A stretch of 64,000 nt of DNA, taken from contig JAFAWQ010000029.1 in the NCBI GenBank assembly GCA_019241645.1, forward strand, positions 62,001 through 126,000, in the 5' to 3' direction. The position numbers and the translations under genes are program-made. This DNA is from Alphaproteobacteria bacterium. GTDB lineage: Bacteria; Pseudomonadota; Alphaproteobacteria; Micropepsales; Micropepsaceae. Shown piece after piece: positions 20,097 through 31,035 of the stretch. Within the stretch, counting starts at the first letter, position 1, and each line of letters begins with the position of its first letter. The notes under the pieces were generated by a model. The model ran no database searches. It had not been told where the DNA came from and saw only the letters and a program-made list of their open reading frames with translations.

Positions 20097-20773
20097 TGTG
20101 CGTTCCTCTGCCGGAAAGGCACGAGCAGCGTGCGGAACAAGATTTCGATGTCGAAACCGATGCCCGCATGGGCGACGTACCAAAGGTCGAAATCGATGCG
20201 CGCCTGCATGCTGTCGAGTGTGGGTGTTTCGCCCCTGTGGCCGTTCACCTGCGCCCAGCCCGTGATGCCCGGTTTCACACGCTGGCGCAGCCAGTACAGT
20301 TCGATCAGGCTGCCATAATACAGATCGTGCGCCTTGGCGTGCGGCCGCGGTCCGACAAGCGACATCTCGCCTCGCAGCACGTTGATAAGCTGCGGCAGTT
20401 CATCGAGACTCGTTCTGCGCAGAAACCAGCCGATCCGGGTGACTCTGGGATCGTGCCGTGTGGCCTGCCGAATGACATCCCCGTTTTCCAGCACCGTCAT
20501 GGTGCGAAACTTCAGGATCTCGAATGGACGGCCGCCGAGCCCGAGGCGGGTTTGGCGGAACAATGCCGGCCCTTTCGAATCGAGGCGGATTGCGATGGCG
20601 ATCAGGATGAACAGAGGTGCAAGCAGCACCAGCAGCAGGGCGGAAGCGGCGACGTCCAATATTCGCTTGCGACCGAGGCGAGCGCTGGGCTCAATCCGAA
20701 TTCGTTCGGGCTGCCCGAAATCGAACGGAATTGCGTCCGCATAAGTCTCGATAAACCGCTGCTCGACACCCAA
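20093..20773 (-). CDS. Undecaprenyl-phosphate sugar phosphotransferase (priming transferase)
   Basis: 226 residues, the short ExoY-like form with a single N-terminal hydrophobic hairpin (LDVAASALLLVLLAPLFIL). Catalytic blocks are FKFRTM-like ILKFRTMTV, TSLDELPQLINVLRGEMSLV, GPRP and KPGITGWAQVNG. It starts the exopolysaccharide repeat by moving a sugar-1-phosphate onto undecaprenyl phosphate. First gene of the tightly overlapping minus-strand run down to 13636. Confidence 0.92.
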   Translation of the reverse strand: MGVEQRFIETYADAIPFDFGQPERIRIEPSARLGRKRILDVAASALLLVLLAPLFILIAIAIRLDSKGPALFRQTRLGLGGRPFEILKFRTMTVLENGDVIRQATRHDPRVTRIGWFLRRTSLDELPQLINVLRGEMSLVGPRPHAKAHDLYYGSLIELYWLRQRVKPGITGWAQVNGHRGETPTLDSMQARIDFDLWYVAHAGIGFDIEILFRTLLVPFRQRNAH

Positions 20774-20976
20774 GACCGTGATCCGCGACTAATCCGCAAA
20801 TTACGATTGCAGAAGCCGCGCCACAGAACTTCAAAGTGGGTGTTTCAGACCGGGGCAGCGCGGGCGGCTGCATTAACCAAACCGATTTATGCCAGCACCG
20901 CAGAAAGCGACGGTTTTGACAGGCGATCATGCTCCACCTGTCCCGACTTTGGACGATCGTGTTCCAGCCGGGTTCG

Positions 20977-21990
20977 CTAATTTAACTGTCGTTGCCAGCG
21001 GGCAACGCGGCTGTTACCCAGACGAAGAAGCGGCAGCAGGCTGGGCAGATCGGATTCTTGCGGAGCCAGACCGTAACGCGGGAGCAGCCAGGGATTTTGC
21101 TTCGCGTGGAGTGTTCCGGCCAGAGTGGTGAAGGCATAGTCGTAACCGGCTTCGCGCACCGCCTTCCAGGCTTGTGAACCCACATCCCCAGCATTGCCGA
21201 AAGGATAGGCGAAGTACCGGCAAGATCCGACTTCCTGCTCGATTCGGCGGCGAGGCAGTTCCGCCTGATCGCGCAAGTACTTCGCTTCCTGTCGATCGTG
21301 CATGGGCCAATGCCAATGCGCATGGGCGCCAATGGTGACACCTTGCCCTGCTAGTGTGCGAACCTGGTTCCAATTCAGGAATTGTTCGCTGGCATTATAG
21401 AGCGGCGGCGCGCATTTGGGCCGCTTTAAAGCCGTCATCATCGTGGCGACAGCGTTTTCCGCTGCCTCGGCGGGCAACAGCCGCAGGCGAGAAAGAACGA
21501 CGTCGGCAACATGGTGCCGGGAGCCGTTCAACGCGCAAGGCCCAATATGGGGAAATGTGTAGTCGCCCTCGGCGGCACCATGGAGGAGGGCTCGCGCCAG
21601 CGTCATTCGGTTTAACTCCCCGGTATCGATGTGCCAGGTGCTGACAAAAAGGGCCCAGGGGAGATCGAGATTGCGGAGAACGCCCGCCGCAACGGTTGCC
21701 GTGTTCGCATAGCCGTCGTCCGACATCAGGAACACTGTGCGCCGGTGGCGGGCCGGCCTTCGTAGTGCGAAAGGAACCTCGGAGAGCGGCGTTACATCGA
21801 AATTCCGCTTCAATGTTTCGGCGATTTCGCCGAACCGCTCGATATCATGATGGTTGATCTGAAGCCGCGGATCGACAATCCGCCGCTCCACACCATGAAA
21901 GAAGATGGCGGCCGGTCCGCCGAACGGGCGAAGCAAGGCGGGAGGCAACGCGGCGGCTGCTTTTCTCAGGACCGTTGTTCGCCAACTCAA
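20977..21990 (-). CDS. Polysaccharide deacetylase (NodB-fold)
   Basis: About 337 residues if translation starts at the TTG at 21990 (AAGGT upstream); the frame is open to 22095. The NodB motif 1 FLMSDDGYAN, motif 2 IGAHAHWHW and later FAYPFGN and YDYAFTTLAG are present, so it is probably active. Substrate is likely an N-acetylated residue of the local polysaccharide (inference). Divergent from the UDP-sugar dehydrogenase gene across about 135 bp. Confidence 0.82.
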   Translation of the reverse strand: MSWRTTVLRKAAAALPPALLRPFGGPAAIFFHGVERRIVDPRLQINHHDIERFGEIAETLKRNFDVTPLSEVPFALRRPARHRRTVFLMSDDGYANTATVAAGVLRNLDLPWALFVSTWHIDTGELNRMTLARALLHGAAEGDYTFPHIGPCALNGSRHHVADVVLSRLRLLPAEAAENAVATMMTALKRPKCAPPLYNASEQFLNWNQVRTLAGQGVTIGAHAHWHWPMHDRQEAKYLRDQAELPRRRIEQEVGSCRYFAYPFGNAGDVGSQAWKAVREAGYDYAFTTLAGTLHAKQNPWLLPRYGLAPQESDLPSLLPLLRLGNSRVARWQRQLN

Positions 21991-22126
21991 GGGCTGTTTA
22001 CCTTTTCCGCACAGTCGGTGTGCGAGGAACGCCGTGCAGGAACCCGGCCAAGCTGGTGGCTTGGAGTTTGCTGGACTGAACCGGCGTGCGCCCATCTTGG
22101 TGCAAACCGCGGTTAACGGGTTTCAC

Positions 22127-23473
22127 ATGAACATTCGCGTCGCCCTCGGCGGCAGTCTCGATCTGCAGGCCAAACTTGAATCCCGGACGCTTACGCTGGG
22201 CGTGATCGGGCTCGGTTATGTAGGGTTGCCCCTGACACACGCCTTCTGGCAGGCCGGCGTGAAGGTCCTGGGCTTCGACATCGATGAGAAGAAGGTGGAG
22301 AAGCTGAACGGGGGAATCAGTTACATCAACCATTTCGCAAGCGACAAGGTCGAGGGAATGACGGCCTCGGGTCGCTTCCGTCCGACCTCGGATTTCAGCG
22401 AGCTTACCGGTGCGGACGCAATTCTGATCTGCGTGCCGACACCGCTAAACCCGACACGCGAACCCGACCTGCAGGCAGTCGTTTCGACGTGTGAGGCAAT
22501 TGCCGCCTATCTACGTCCGGAACATCTCATCGTGCTGGAATCGACGACCTATCCGGGCACGACGTCGGAAGTGGTCTTGCCCATCCTTGAGACGAGCGGC
22601 CTCAAGGCGGGCCGGGATTTCTATCTCGCGTTCTCGCCGGAGCGGGAAGATCCCGGCAGCAAGGTCGAGACTCATACCATCCCGAAGATCGTCGGCGGCT
22701 GGGACGAGCGTTCCGGCGAGCTGGCGACGCAGCTTTATACGTTGGCCTTCGAGCGGGTCTACCGGGTGAAGGACGCGCAGACCGCGGAGGCGGTGAAGAT
22801 CACCGAAAACATTTTCCGCGCCGTCAACATTGCGCTGGTCAATGAGCTGAAGCTTGCCTACTCGCGGATGGGGATCAACATATGGGATGTGATCGAGGCG
22901 GCGAAAACCAAGCCGTTCGGTTATATGCCGTTCTATCCCGGCCCTGGTTTGGGTGGCCACTGCATCCCCATCGATCCCTTCTACCTATCATGGCGCGCGC
23001 GCGCCTTTGAAATCGACACCAAGTTCATCGAACTCGCCGGCGAAGTGAATCGCGCCATGCCGCGCGCGGTCGTCAATACACTGCAGGATGCGCTGAACGC
23101 GCGGTTCGCGCGCGCCATCAAGGGGGCCAGAATTCTGATCGCCGGCATCGCATACAAGAAAAACCTGGACGATCTGCGCGAAAGTCCGGCGCTTCGCATC
23201 ATGGAAATCCTTCAGGGACTTGGGGCGGAGGTTTCATATCTCGATTCGTTTTTTCCAGAGATTCCCCGCACGCGCGAGCACGCAAACCTTCAGGGCATGC
23301 AGGGCATCGCTTTCGCCGAAGAGAGCGTAAGCAGTTTCGATGCCGTCATGATTGCAACCGACCACGACTGTGTGGACTACGAATCATTGGTGCGCTGGTC
23401 CAAGCTGGTGATCGACACGCGCAACGCAACAAAGTCCGTGCGCGACGGCCGCGACAAGATTGTTCTGGCCTAG
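22127..23473 (+). CDS. UDP-N-acetyl-hexosamine/UDP-glucose dehydrogenase family (WbpA/TviB-like)
   Basis: 448 residues from ATG 22127. NAD-binding GVIGLGYVGLPL, ICVPTPLNP, the catalytic Cys in GPGLGGHCIPIDPF and the C-terminal GIAYKKNLDDLRESPAL are all present. The Y-K-K-N-DD-R-ES pattern and GGHCIPIDP resemble UDP-GlcNAc/ManNAc 6-dehydrogenases more than UDP-Glc dehydrogenase. It supplies a uronic-acid sugar nucleotide to the cluster. Overlaps the convergent downstream gene by 4 nt. Confidence 0.9.
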   Translation: MNIRVALGGSLDLQAKLESRTLTLGVIGLGYVGLPLTHAFWQAGVKVLGFDIDEKKVEKLNGGISYINHFASDKVEGMTASGRFRPTSDFSELTGADAILICVPTPLNPTREPDLQAVVSTCEAIAAYLRPEHLIVLESTTYPGTTSEVVLPILETSGLKAGRDFYLAFSPEREDPGSKVETHTIPKIVGGWDERSGELATQLYTLAFERVYRVKDAQTAEAVKITENIFRAVNIALVNELKLAYSRMGINIWDVIEAAKTKPFGYMPFYPGPGLGGHCIPIDPFYLSWRARAFEIDTKFIELAGEVNRAMPRAVVNTLQDALNARFARAIKGARILIAGIAYKKNLDDLRESPALRIMEILQGLGAEVSYLDSFFPEIPRTREHANLQGMQGIAFAEESVSSFDAVMIATDHDCVDYESLVRWSKLVIDTRNATKSVRDGRDKIVLA

Positions 23474-24300
23474 CCGGCGCCCGTTACGCGTCGCCGCCAC
23501 CGGTTGAGCCCGTATTCCGCCTCCGCCCAAACACGTTCCCAGTCGGCGCGGGCATTGGAGGAGGAATGGCGCACCCATTGGCGAGGATGAACGATAAGAG
23601 ACACCACGGCCGGATTGGACGCAAGCGCCACCTCGGGCGGATAGGGATGCCAGTGGCGTGGTGCGGGCCGGTCGGCGATCCGCGCCGAGATGTGCGACAC
23701 GAGCCAGCGTTCGTAGGCCTCTGCTGAAATTTCCAACTCATCCAGCAGCGCGCGGTCGACAAAACAATTGTTGGAGACGCCCAGCCTGCGATTCAGAAAA
23801 TCCCCATGCGCGGCAACCGTACGAGGTGTCACTCCCGTTCGCTCGTGAAACTTGGCCACGTTTGCGCGGAATTGCGCCCGTAACTCCTCACGCGCATCCT
23901 CCACATCTGCCGCACTTCGGTACCCGCGTTGCCGCGCCAACGTCGAAGCCTCTTCGAAATGGTAGCCGATTTCGGTGCCATGTTGCACCATCTCTGCGAT
24001 CAATGCGCGATCGATTGTCGAAAGCCGGAAGTAATAGGTCGAGCGAATTCCCAGCTCACGTTCGACAGCAAACATGCGGCCCGCTCCACGTGGGTCGCTG
24101 TCGACATCGACCCGCAGCAGACATGTCGGCGCATTCGTTGTGTTGCCGGCGCGAATGGTGTTGGCAAATTCCACCAGCGGCAGGAAGCGATAACCGCGAT
24201 GGCGTATTCCCGTGAGCAGCAGGCGGTATTCGTCCAGCCGGTCCGGCATGAGATAGTTCTGACGGAGGCGCGGCCACAGCTTCGAAAACACCACCGCCAA
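23470..24300 (-). CDS. Polysaccharide-deacetylase-like (NodB-fold) protein
   Basis: 276 residues. Visible features are LLRVDVDSDP (a D-x-D like NodB motif 1), a Tyr-Tyr-Phe strand (GIRSTYYFRLS), GTEIGYHFEE and a late His-Asp pair in VAAHGDFLNR. The canonical HxxxH motif is not obvious, so catalysis is uncertain. The start lies 18 nt downstream of tRNA-Leu. It could modify the exopolysaccharide or a related glycan. Confidence 0.7.
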   Translation of the reverse strand: MAVVFSKLWPRLRQNYLMPDRLDEYRLLLTGIRHRGYRFLPLVEFANTIRAGNTTNAPTCLLRVDVDSDPRGAGRMFAVERELGIRSTYYFRLSTIDRALIAEMVQHGTEIGYHFEEASTLARQRGYRSAADVEDAREELRAQFRANVAKFHERTGVTPRTVAAHGDFLNRRLGVSNNCFVDRALLDELEISAEAYERWLVSHISARIADRPAPRHWHPYPPEVALASNPAVVSLIVHPRQWVRHSSSNARADWERVWAEAEYGLNRWRRRVTGAG

Positions 24301-24317
24301 CCTGCCCCCTATGTCCG

Positions 24318-24404
24318 TGGTGGCCCCGGTCCGACTCGAACGGACACGCCCTTTCGAGCTACGGATTTTAAGTCCGTTGCGTCTACCGGTTCCGCCACGG
24401 GGCC
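24318..24404 (-). tRNA. tRNA-Leu (anticodon UAA)
   Basis: An 87-nt cloverleaf with encoded CCA. The acceptor pairs GGCCCCG (24398-24404) with CGGGGCC, the discriminator is A, and the anticodon loop is CTTAAAA with anticodon TAA. There is a class II variable arm and the T-arm GTCCG-TTCGAGT-CGGAC. Confidence 0.97.
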
Positions 24405-24423
24405 CTCGGGCGAAAAGGCCAGT

Positions 24424-24451
24424 TTGACAGGGAAAAGTCCATGACTATATT
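24424..24451 (+). promoter_or_regulatory. Promoter for rpsD
   Basis: TTGACA (24424-24429), a 16-nt spacer and TATATT (24446-24451), about 60 nt upstream of the rpsD start and divergent from tRNA-Leu. Confidence 0.6.
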
Positions 24452-24513
24452 GCCCGCCTTTCCGCGGCGGCGTTGCCCCCGGAAGCCCCCGTTTTCTGCA
24501 ACTGGATGACTGA

Positions 24514-25131
24514 ATGACAAAGCGCGCGACTGCCAAATACAAGCTGGACCGCCGGGTGGGCGAGAGTGTCTGGGGCCGGCCGAAAAGCCCCGTGAACAAG
24601 CGCTCCTACGGTCCGGGACAGCACGGCCAGCGCCGCGCCAAGAAGCTGTCCGATTACGGCACGCAGCTGCGCGCCAAGCAGAAGCTGAAGGGCTATTACG
24701 GCAACATCACCGAGCGGCAATTCCACAAATACTATGTCGAAGCCGCGCGGCGTGCCGGCGACACCGGCGAGAACATGATCGGGTTGCTGGAGCGCCGGCT
24801 GGATGCGGTTGTGTATCGCGCCAAGTTCGTGCCGACGCCGTTTGCCGCGCGCCAGCTGGTGAGCCACGGCCATGTAAAGGTGAACGGCCGCCGCGTGACC
24901 GTTCCCAGCTATCAGGTGAAGGAAAAGGATGCGATCGAGCTGACGGCGAAGGCCAAGGACATGGCGCTGGTGCTGGAAGCCTCGAAGAGCGGCGAGCGCG
25001 ACGTGCCGGATTACGTGGACGCCGATCACAACAAGATGTCGGCCAAGCTGTTACGGACTCCCAAGCTTGGCGATGTGCCGTACGCGGCACAGATGCAGCC
25101 GCATCTGATCGTGGAATTTTATTCACGCTAA
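24514..25131 (+). CDS. rpsD: 30S ribosomal protein S4
   Basis: 205 residues, the full length for S4. It starts [20 protein letters not shown] and has [10 protein letters not shown] and the S4 RNA-binding domain ([17 protein letters not shown]). It is a primary 16S rRNA binder in 30S assembly. It stands alone here, not in an alpha operon, as is usual in alphaproteobacteria. Confidence 0.98.
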   Translation: MTKRATAKYKLDRRVGESVWGRPKSPVNKRSYGPGQHGQRRAKKLSDYGTQLRAKQKLKGYYGNITERQFHKYYVEAARRAGDTGENMIGLLERRLDAVVYRAKFVPTPFAARQLVSHGHVKVNGRRVTVPSYQVKEKDAIELTAKAKDMALVLEASKSGERDVPDYVDADHNKMSAKLLRTPKLGDVPYAAQMQPHLIVEFYSR

Positions 25132-25231
25132 TTGCGCGTAATCCGATCTTTTGCAGGGCCGTGGATTATGTCCGCGGCCTTTTGCTTTTCGGCTAGAGCG
25201 CTTATGTGCCGTGCTCCACATGGAGGCGGCG

Positions 25232-25864
25232 ATGTTCCTGATCTTCGGTGACAAAGGCTCCGGCGCATTCTCGGCGGAGGCGGCGCTGGCGGAAGTCGGT
25301 GCGCCGTACGAGTTCAAGACCATCTCACTCGACAAAAACGAGCAGCGCTCGCCCGAATTCCTCGCCATCAATCCCAGCGGCAAGATGCCGGCGGTGCGAT
25401 TGCCGGAAGGACAGATTCTCACCGAGTCGCTGGCGATTCTGCTGACGGTGGCGGATCATTTCCCCAATGCGCGGCTGCTGCCGCCGCAGGCCAGCCCCGA
25501 CCGCGGCACCGCCTATCGCTGGCTCGCTTTCATGGCGGCGGAGATTTATCCGATGGTGGAAATCTCCGATTATCCGGAACGCTTCGCGCCCGCGGGCGAT
25601 CAGGCCGAAGCGCTTCGGCAGAAGGCGCGCGAACGAATTCGCGACCGGCTCTCGATTGTCGAGCGACAGGTCGCCGGGCCGTGGTTCCTGCCGAGCGGTT
25701 TTTCCATCCTCGATATTTACGCTGCGATGTTCTCGCGCTGGCGCGGCAGCATCGGCCGCGATTGGTCGGTGGACCGGAACATTCCGAATCTGCTGGCGCT
25801 GGCGGCAGCGGTGTCAGAACGCGAGCGCATCGTGCCGGTGTGGCGACGCCATTTTCCGCGCTAG
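25232..25864 (+). CDS. Glutathione S-transferase family protein
   Basis: 210 residues from the ATG preceded by GGAGG (5-nt gap); an upstream in-frame extension is rejected. The thioredoxin-like N-terminal domain has [14 protein letters not shown] and LTESLAI, the glutathione-binding cis-Pro and Glu-Ser pair. The all-helical C-terminal domain contains [10 protein letters not shown]. Substrate unknown. It converges with grxD and overlaps it by 4 nt. Confidence 0.9.
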   Translation: MFLIFGDKGSGAFSAEAALAEVGAPYEFKTISLDKNEQRSPEFLAINPSGKMPAVRLPEGQILTESLAILLTVADHFPNARLLPPQASPDRGTAYRWLAFMAAEIYPMVEISDYPERFAPAGDQAEALRQKARERIRDRLSIVERQVAGPWFLPSGFSILDIYAAMFSRWRGSIGRDWSVDRNIPNLLALAAAVSERERIVPVWRRHFPR

Positions 25865-26196
25865 GCGTTCTCCAGCGCGATGCCCTTTTCGGCGAGGAAG
25901 GGGCGGAGCTCATCCGCTTCGTACATCTCGCGCAGGATATCGCAGCCGCCGACGAACTCGCCCTTCACATAGAGCTGCGGGATGGTCGGCCAGTTGGAGA
26001 ATTCCTTGATGCCGGAGCGCACTTCCGGATCCTGCAGCACATCCACCGCTTTGAACTTCACGCCGAGGTTGGAGAGGATCTGCACCGTCGCCGCCGAGAA
26101 GCCGCATTGCGGAAACACCGGCGTGCCTTTCATGTAGAGCACGACATCGTTGGATGCGATGTCGCTGGCAATGCGGTCGTGTGTGGTGTCGGACAT
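25861..26196 (-). CDS. grxD: Monothiol glutaredoxin (Grx4/GrxD type)
   Basis: 111 residues from ATG giving [15 protein letters not shown]. The active site is CGFS in [20 protein letters not shown] and GGCDIL are the glutathione-binding blocks. These proteins carry [2Fe-2S] clusters and pair with BolA, encoded one gene upstream. A hypothetical gene separates the pair. Confidence 0.95.
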   Translation of the reverse strand: MSDTTHDRIASDIASNDVVLYMKGTPVFPQCGFSAATVQILSNLGVKFKAVDVLQDPEVRSGIKEFSNWPTIPQLYVKGEFVGGCDILREMYEADELRPFLAEKGIALENA

Positions 26197-26234
26197 AGCG
26201 TTAGTTCCTCGGCAGCAAGTTCTATGACGTAGGT

Positions 26235-26645
26235 TCACCCCGGAGCAGCGTCAAGATGCAGCTTCGGATTGAGGTTGGCAGGATATTCATCGCAGGCGAC
26301 CATTGCTGTGATCTCATTAGGCGTGCCGCATTCCAGATACTGATGGCCTGGGCCCGTTTCCGCGGCAAGCACGTCCACCATCTCCGCAAATTGACGGATT
26401 GTCTCTCGGTCGAGAATCCACCGAAATTCCCCATCTTCGGGCAGGATGCCAAGTGGTCGGGTGGCTGGTTGAATCACAACGCTCTTTTGATCAACTGCCT
26501 CGCTAATTGAATCCAAACTCACCGCCCCGATTCCAGCTGAAGCGGCGCGGAATGCACCCGCAAGAGCTTGCATGTCTTGGCGATCGCCCCAAAACAGCAG
26601 CTTGGGACCACCTTTGAAATCATCGAAGTACCCGGAGCGAAGCAT
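26235..26645 (-). CDS. Hypothetical protein between bolA and grxD
   Basis: 136 residues from the ATG with AAGGA 6 nt upstream, within 3 nt of the bolA stop. It begins [20 protein letters not shown] and ends [11 protein letters not shown]; Trp and acidic residues are scattered, and there are no membrane segments. GC is lower than in bolA or grxD. I do not recognise the family. The compact, acidic make-up could suit an immunity-type or binding protein, but nothing supports a specific role. Confidence 0.7.
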   Translation of the reverse strand: MLRSGYFDDFKGGPKLLFWGDRQDMQALAGAFRAASAGIGAVSLDSISEAVDQKSVVIQPATRPLGILPEDGEFRWILDRETIRQFAEMVDVLAAETGPGHQYLECGTPNEITAMVACDEYPANLNPKLHLDAAPG

Positions 26646-26647
26646 TC

Positions 26648-26881
26648 TCAATCCTTCGCGCTGGTTTGCAGTTGCAGCGCGTGGAGTTCGGCGCCCATCC
26701 GGCCCTTCAGCGCCGCATACACCATCTGGTGTTGCTGCACGCGGCTCTTCGCCTTGAAGGCGGATGACGTCACGCTGGCGGACCAGTGATCGTTGTCGCC
26801 GGCCAGATCGGTCATGGTGATCTCGGCGTCGGGGAACGCTTCCTTGATCAGCTTTTCGATTTCGGATGCGGGCATCGCCAT
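26648..26881 (-). CDS. BolA family protein
   Basis: 77 residues with AGGAT 5 nt before the start. The BolA fold signature is HWSASVTSSAFKAKSRVQQH and the helix QMVYAALKGRMG. It is a partner of monothiol glutaredoxins in Fe-S cluster handling (family knowledge); grxD lies downstream on the same strand. Confidence 0.93.
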   Translation of the reverse strand: MAMPASEIEKLIKEAFPDAEITMTDLAGDNDHWSASVTSSAFKAKSRVQQHQMVYAALKGRMGAELHALQLQTSAKD

Positions 26882-27033
26882 AAGGTTATCCTACTCTTCT
26901 AAATCTTCGTCATCGCACGGCCGAGCGGAACAGCGAGGTCCGGGCGACCCAATTTGAAAATGGGTCACCCGGATCGCTCGCGAGAAGGCTCGCGACCGGG
27001 TGATGACGCAGGTGGTTTGCGCAAGTTCGCTCA

Positions 27034-29247
<2,214 letters not shown>

Positions 29248-29270
29248 GCCGACACCTGCTCGGTCCGGTT

Positions 29271-29391
29271 CTCCCCCTGCGCAGCGGGGGGAGTACGGCC
29301 GAAGGCCGGGAGGGGGGCGGCATGCGGAGAGCGGCCTTCGCCCCCTCCACCACGCTTCGCGTGGTCCCCCTCCCCCGCTTTGCAGGGGAGG
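29271..29391. repeat. Hairpin-ended element R2 upstream of purL
   Basis: Left outer hairpin CTCCCCC/GGGGGAG (29271-29293). Inner stem CGGCC/GGCCG, then GGGAGGGGGGCGGC followed by ATG at 29322. On the right, CGCCCCCTCC, inner hairpin ACCACG/CGTGGT (29349-29365) and outer hairpin CCTCCCC/GGGGAGG (29369-29391). Same architecture as R1, R5 and R9. Confidence 0.75.
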
Positions 29392-29536
29392 AGCCAAAGG
29401 GCCAAAGTTCCCATTCGAACCTTCGGAAATTGAGGGGGGTGCCCCGTCACTTGCACATCTACATCTTGTGGCTCAATCGGTGCTCGCACATTTGAAGTAC
29501 AGAAATAGGGGGGCGGCGGCCCCCCTGCCTTCACTT

Positions 29537-29665
29537 CCCTCTCCCCCTCCGGGGGAGAGGGATTGAGGGTGAGGGGGAGTTTCGGCGCGAACGCGAACGG
29601 CGAGCGGTTGCTGGCGAAGATCGCCCCCTCACCCCTTGCCCCTCTCCCCCAATGGGGGCGAGGGG
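29537..29665. repeat. GA-rich hairpin-ended element R3
   Basis: Left hairpin CCCTCTCCCCC/GGGGGAGAGGG (29537-29561), then GAGGGTGAGGGGG. The mirrored CCCCCTCACCC precedes the right hairpin CCCC-TCTCCCCC/GGGGGCGAGGGG (29639-29665). It lacks the inner hairpins, so it is a different subfamily from R1, R2, R5 and R9. Confidence 0.7.
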
Positions 29666-29731
29666 AATGCCTGGTTTGAATCCGCACCGAAACCTCGTTC
29701 CCAACTGTTGTATTTATGATACACAGAACTT

Positions 29732-30241
29732 CTAGCGAACACAAGTGCCTACGAGGCCGCCTAGCTGATCACGGGCAAACCACACTGTCTCCAGCAGCCT
29801 CCCGAACAGCGGGCTGCTGTCTCCTCGCGCGCATCTTGTCCTCCCCCGCTTGCGGGGGAGGTGCGAGCGAGCTCTTTGCGAGCGAGGCGGAAGGGGAAGG
29901 TGCGAGAGAATAACCTCCAGCGCGTAGTCGATGTCCTCGTAGATCGCAATGTTCGGGATGCGCAGCACACGCCAGCCTTTCGATTGCAGGTATGCGTCAC
30001 GGCGCTGATCGTGCGCAATCTCTTCCGCGGTTCCATGTGTCTCGCCATCCACTTCGACGATCAGTTTGCCGGCGTGAATTGCGAAATCCGAGATGTAAGG
30101 ACCGATTGGGTGTTGCCGGCGGAAGTTGTAGCCGATCTCTCGCAGGCTGCGCAGATGCATCCAGAGAATGACTTCGGCTTTCGTCATCTTGCGTCGAAAT
30201 GCCTTGGCTTTTGCCCGAGCGCTCTCTTCCGCCTTCCGCAA
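29732..30241 (-). CDS. DUF559 domain protein (Vsr-like PD-(D/E)XK nuclease fold), in element R4
   Basis: 169 residues from the TTG just after AGGGGGAAGTTCG; GTG 30283 is an alternative. The DUF559 core has Asp52 (SDF), Glu63 and Asp65 (LIVEVDG) and His69, matching the Vsr/REase-like active site. Residues 1-134 lie within R4. Codons about 113-134 read through its inner and outer hairpin sequences (SHLPRKRGR), and 135-169 read into flanking DNA, so the native stop is missing. Function within the element is unknown; a nicking or cleaving role is inferred. Confidence 0.75.
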   Translation of the reverse strand: MRKAEESARAKAKAFRRKMTKAEVILWMHLRSLREIGYNFRRQHPIGPYISDFAIHAGKLIVEVDGETHGTAEEIAHDQRRDAYLQSKGWRVLRIPNIAIYEDIDYALEVILSHLPLPPRSQRARSHLPRKRGRTRCARGDSSPLFGRLLETVWFARDQLGGLVGTCVR

Positions 30242-30336
30242 CGAACTTCCCCCTACCGTCTCGCCGCTTTTTGTTGCGAACACGCTTTCGCGTGCTTCGG
30301 TTCGCGGCGATCCACCTCCCCCGCAAGCGGGGGAGG
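29840..30336 (-). mobile_element. Element R4: hairpin-ended unit carrying a DUF559 gene
   Basis: Both ends are 22-bp hairpins, arms CCTCCCCCGC/GCGGGGGAGG with loop TT on the left (29840-29861) and AA on the right (30315-30336), so they are perfect inverted copies of each other. Inside the gene's 5' end is an inner hairpin with stem GCACGC/GCGTG and GACGGTAGGGGGAAG. At the 3' end is CCTTCCGCCTCGCTCGCA. The same end sequences frame miniature R9 in dnaX. No transposase other than the DUF559 protein is present. Confidence 0.65.
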
Positions 30337-30364
30337 ATAAGTCAGATGCGATACCGATCGCGCC

Positions 30365-31033
30365 TCACCCCAGACCCTCCAGCAGGCTTTCGAACATTGC
30401 GCGGCCGTCGGTGCCGCCGAGCAGCGGATCGCAGACGCGCTCGGGGTGCGGCATCAGCCCCAGCACGTTGCGCTTCTCATTCAGGATGCCGGCGATGTTG
30501 CGCGCGCTGCCGTTGGGATTCTCGCCAGCTGCATAGCGGAACACCACGCGGCCTTCGCCTTCGAGGCGATCGAGCGTTTCGTCGTCGGCGGTGTAATTGC
30601 CTTCGCCGTTTGCCACCGGAAACGTCACGCGCTGGCCGGAATCGTATTTGCGGGTGAAGACCGACTGCGTCTCCGTCACCTCCAGCCCCACGCCGCGGCA
30701 GGTGAATTTCAGCCCCGCGTTGCGCATCAGCGCGCCGGGCAGCAGCCGCGATTCCGTCAGCACCTGAAAGCCATTGCAGATGCCGAGCACCGTAACGCCC
30801 TTCTGCGCCTTGTCGATCACGTCGCGCATGGCGTTCGAAAGCGCCGCCATCGCGCCACTGCGCAGGTAATCGCCATAGGCAAAGCCGCCCGGCAGCACGA
30901 TCAGATCGACGTCGGGGATTTCGGAATCCGCGTGCCACACCATGTGCGGCTTCCGTCCTGTCACCTGCTCCAAGGCGACCGCGGCATCGCGGTCGCAATT
31001 GGAAGCAGGAAAGACGAGGACGGCGGATTTCAC
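30365..31033 (-). CDS. purQ: Phosphoribosylformylglycinamidine synthase, glutaminase subunit
   Basis: 222 residues. The class I amidotransferase triad is the nucleophile Cys in [11 protein letters not shown] plus the His/Glu of MPHPERV. It supplies ammonia to PurL. It lies 2 nt after the DUF2059 gene, in the purC-purS-DUF2059-purQ run, and is cut off from purL by element R4 and repeats R2/R3. Confidence 0.97.
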   Translation of the reverse strand: MKSAVLVFPASNCDRDAAVALEQVTGRKPHMVWHADSEIPDVDLIVLPGGFAYGDYLRSGAMAALSNAMRDVIDKAQKGVTVLGICNGFQVLTESRLLPGALMRNAGLKFTCRGVGLEVTETQSVFTRKYDSGQRVTFPVANGEGNYTADDETLDRLEGEGRVVFRYAAGENPNGSARNIAGILNEKRNVLGLMPHPERVCDPLLGGTDGRAMFESLLEGLG

Positions 31034-31035
31034 TG

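Larger units (their letters stand above)
29248..29731. other. Gene-free stretch filled with repeats R2 and R3
   Basis: No credible gene is present. Elements R2 (29271-29391) and R3 (29537-29665) occupy most of it. The sequence between them (29392-29536) and after R3 shows no further structure that I can support. Confidence 0.7.

Noticed and set aside
11503-24300. Prophage or genomic island boundaries around the exopolysaccharide cluster
   Set aside because: No integrase, direct repeats or composition break seen; the nearby tRNA-Leu is intact with no duplicated 3' end found.
29248-29397. 50-residue N-terminal extension of PurL
   Set aside because: Encoded by repeat R2 and flank; the family start is the ATG at 29247.
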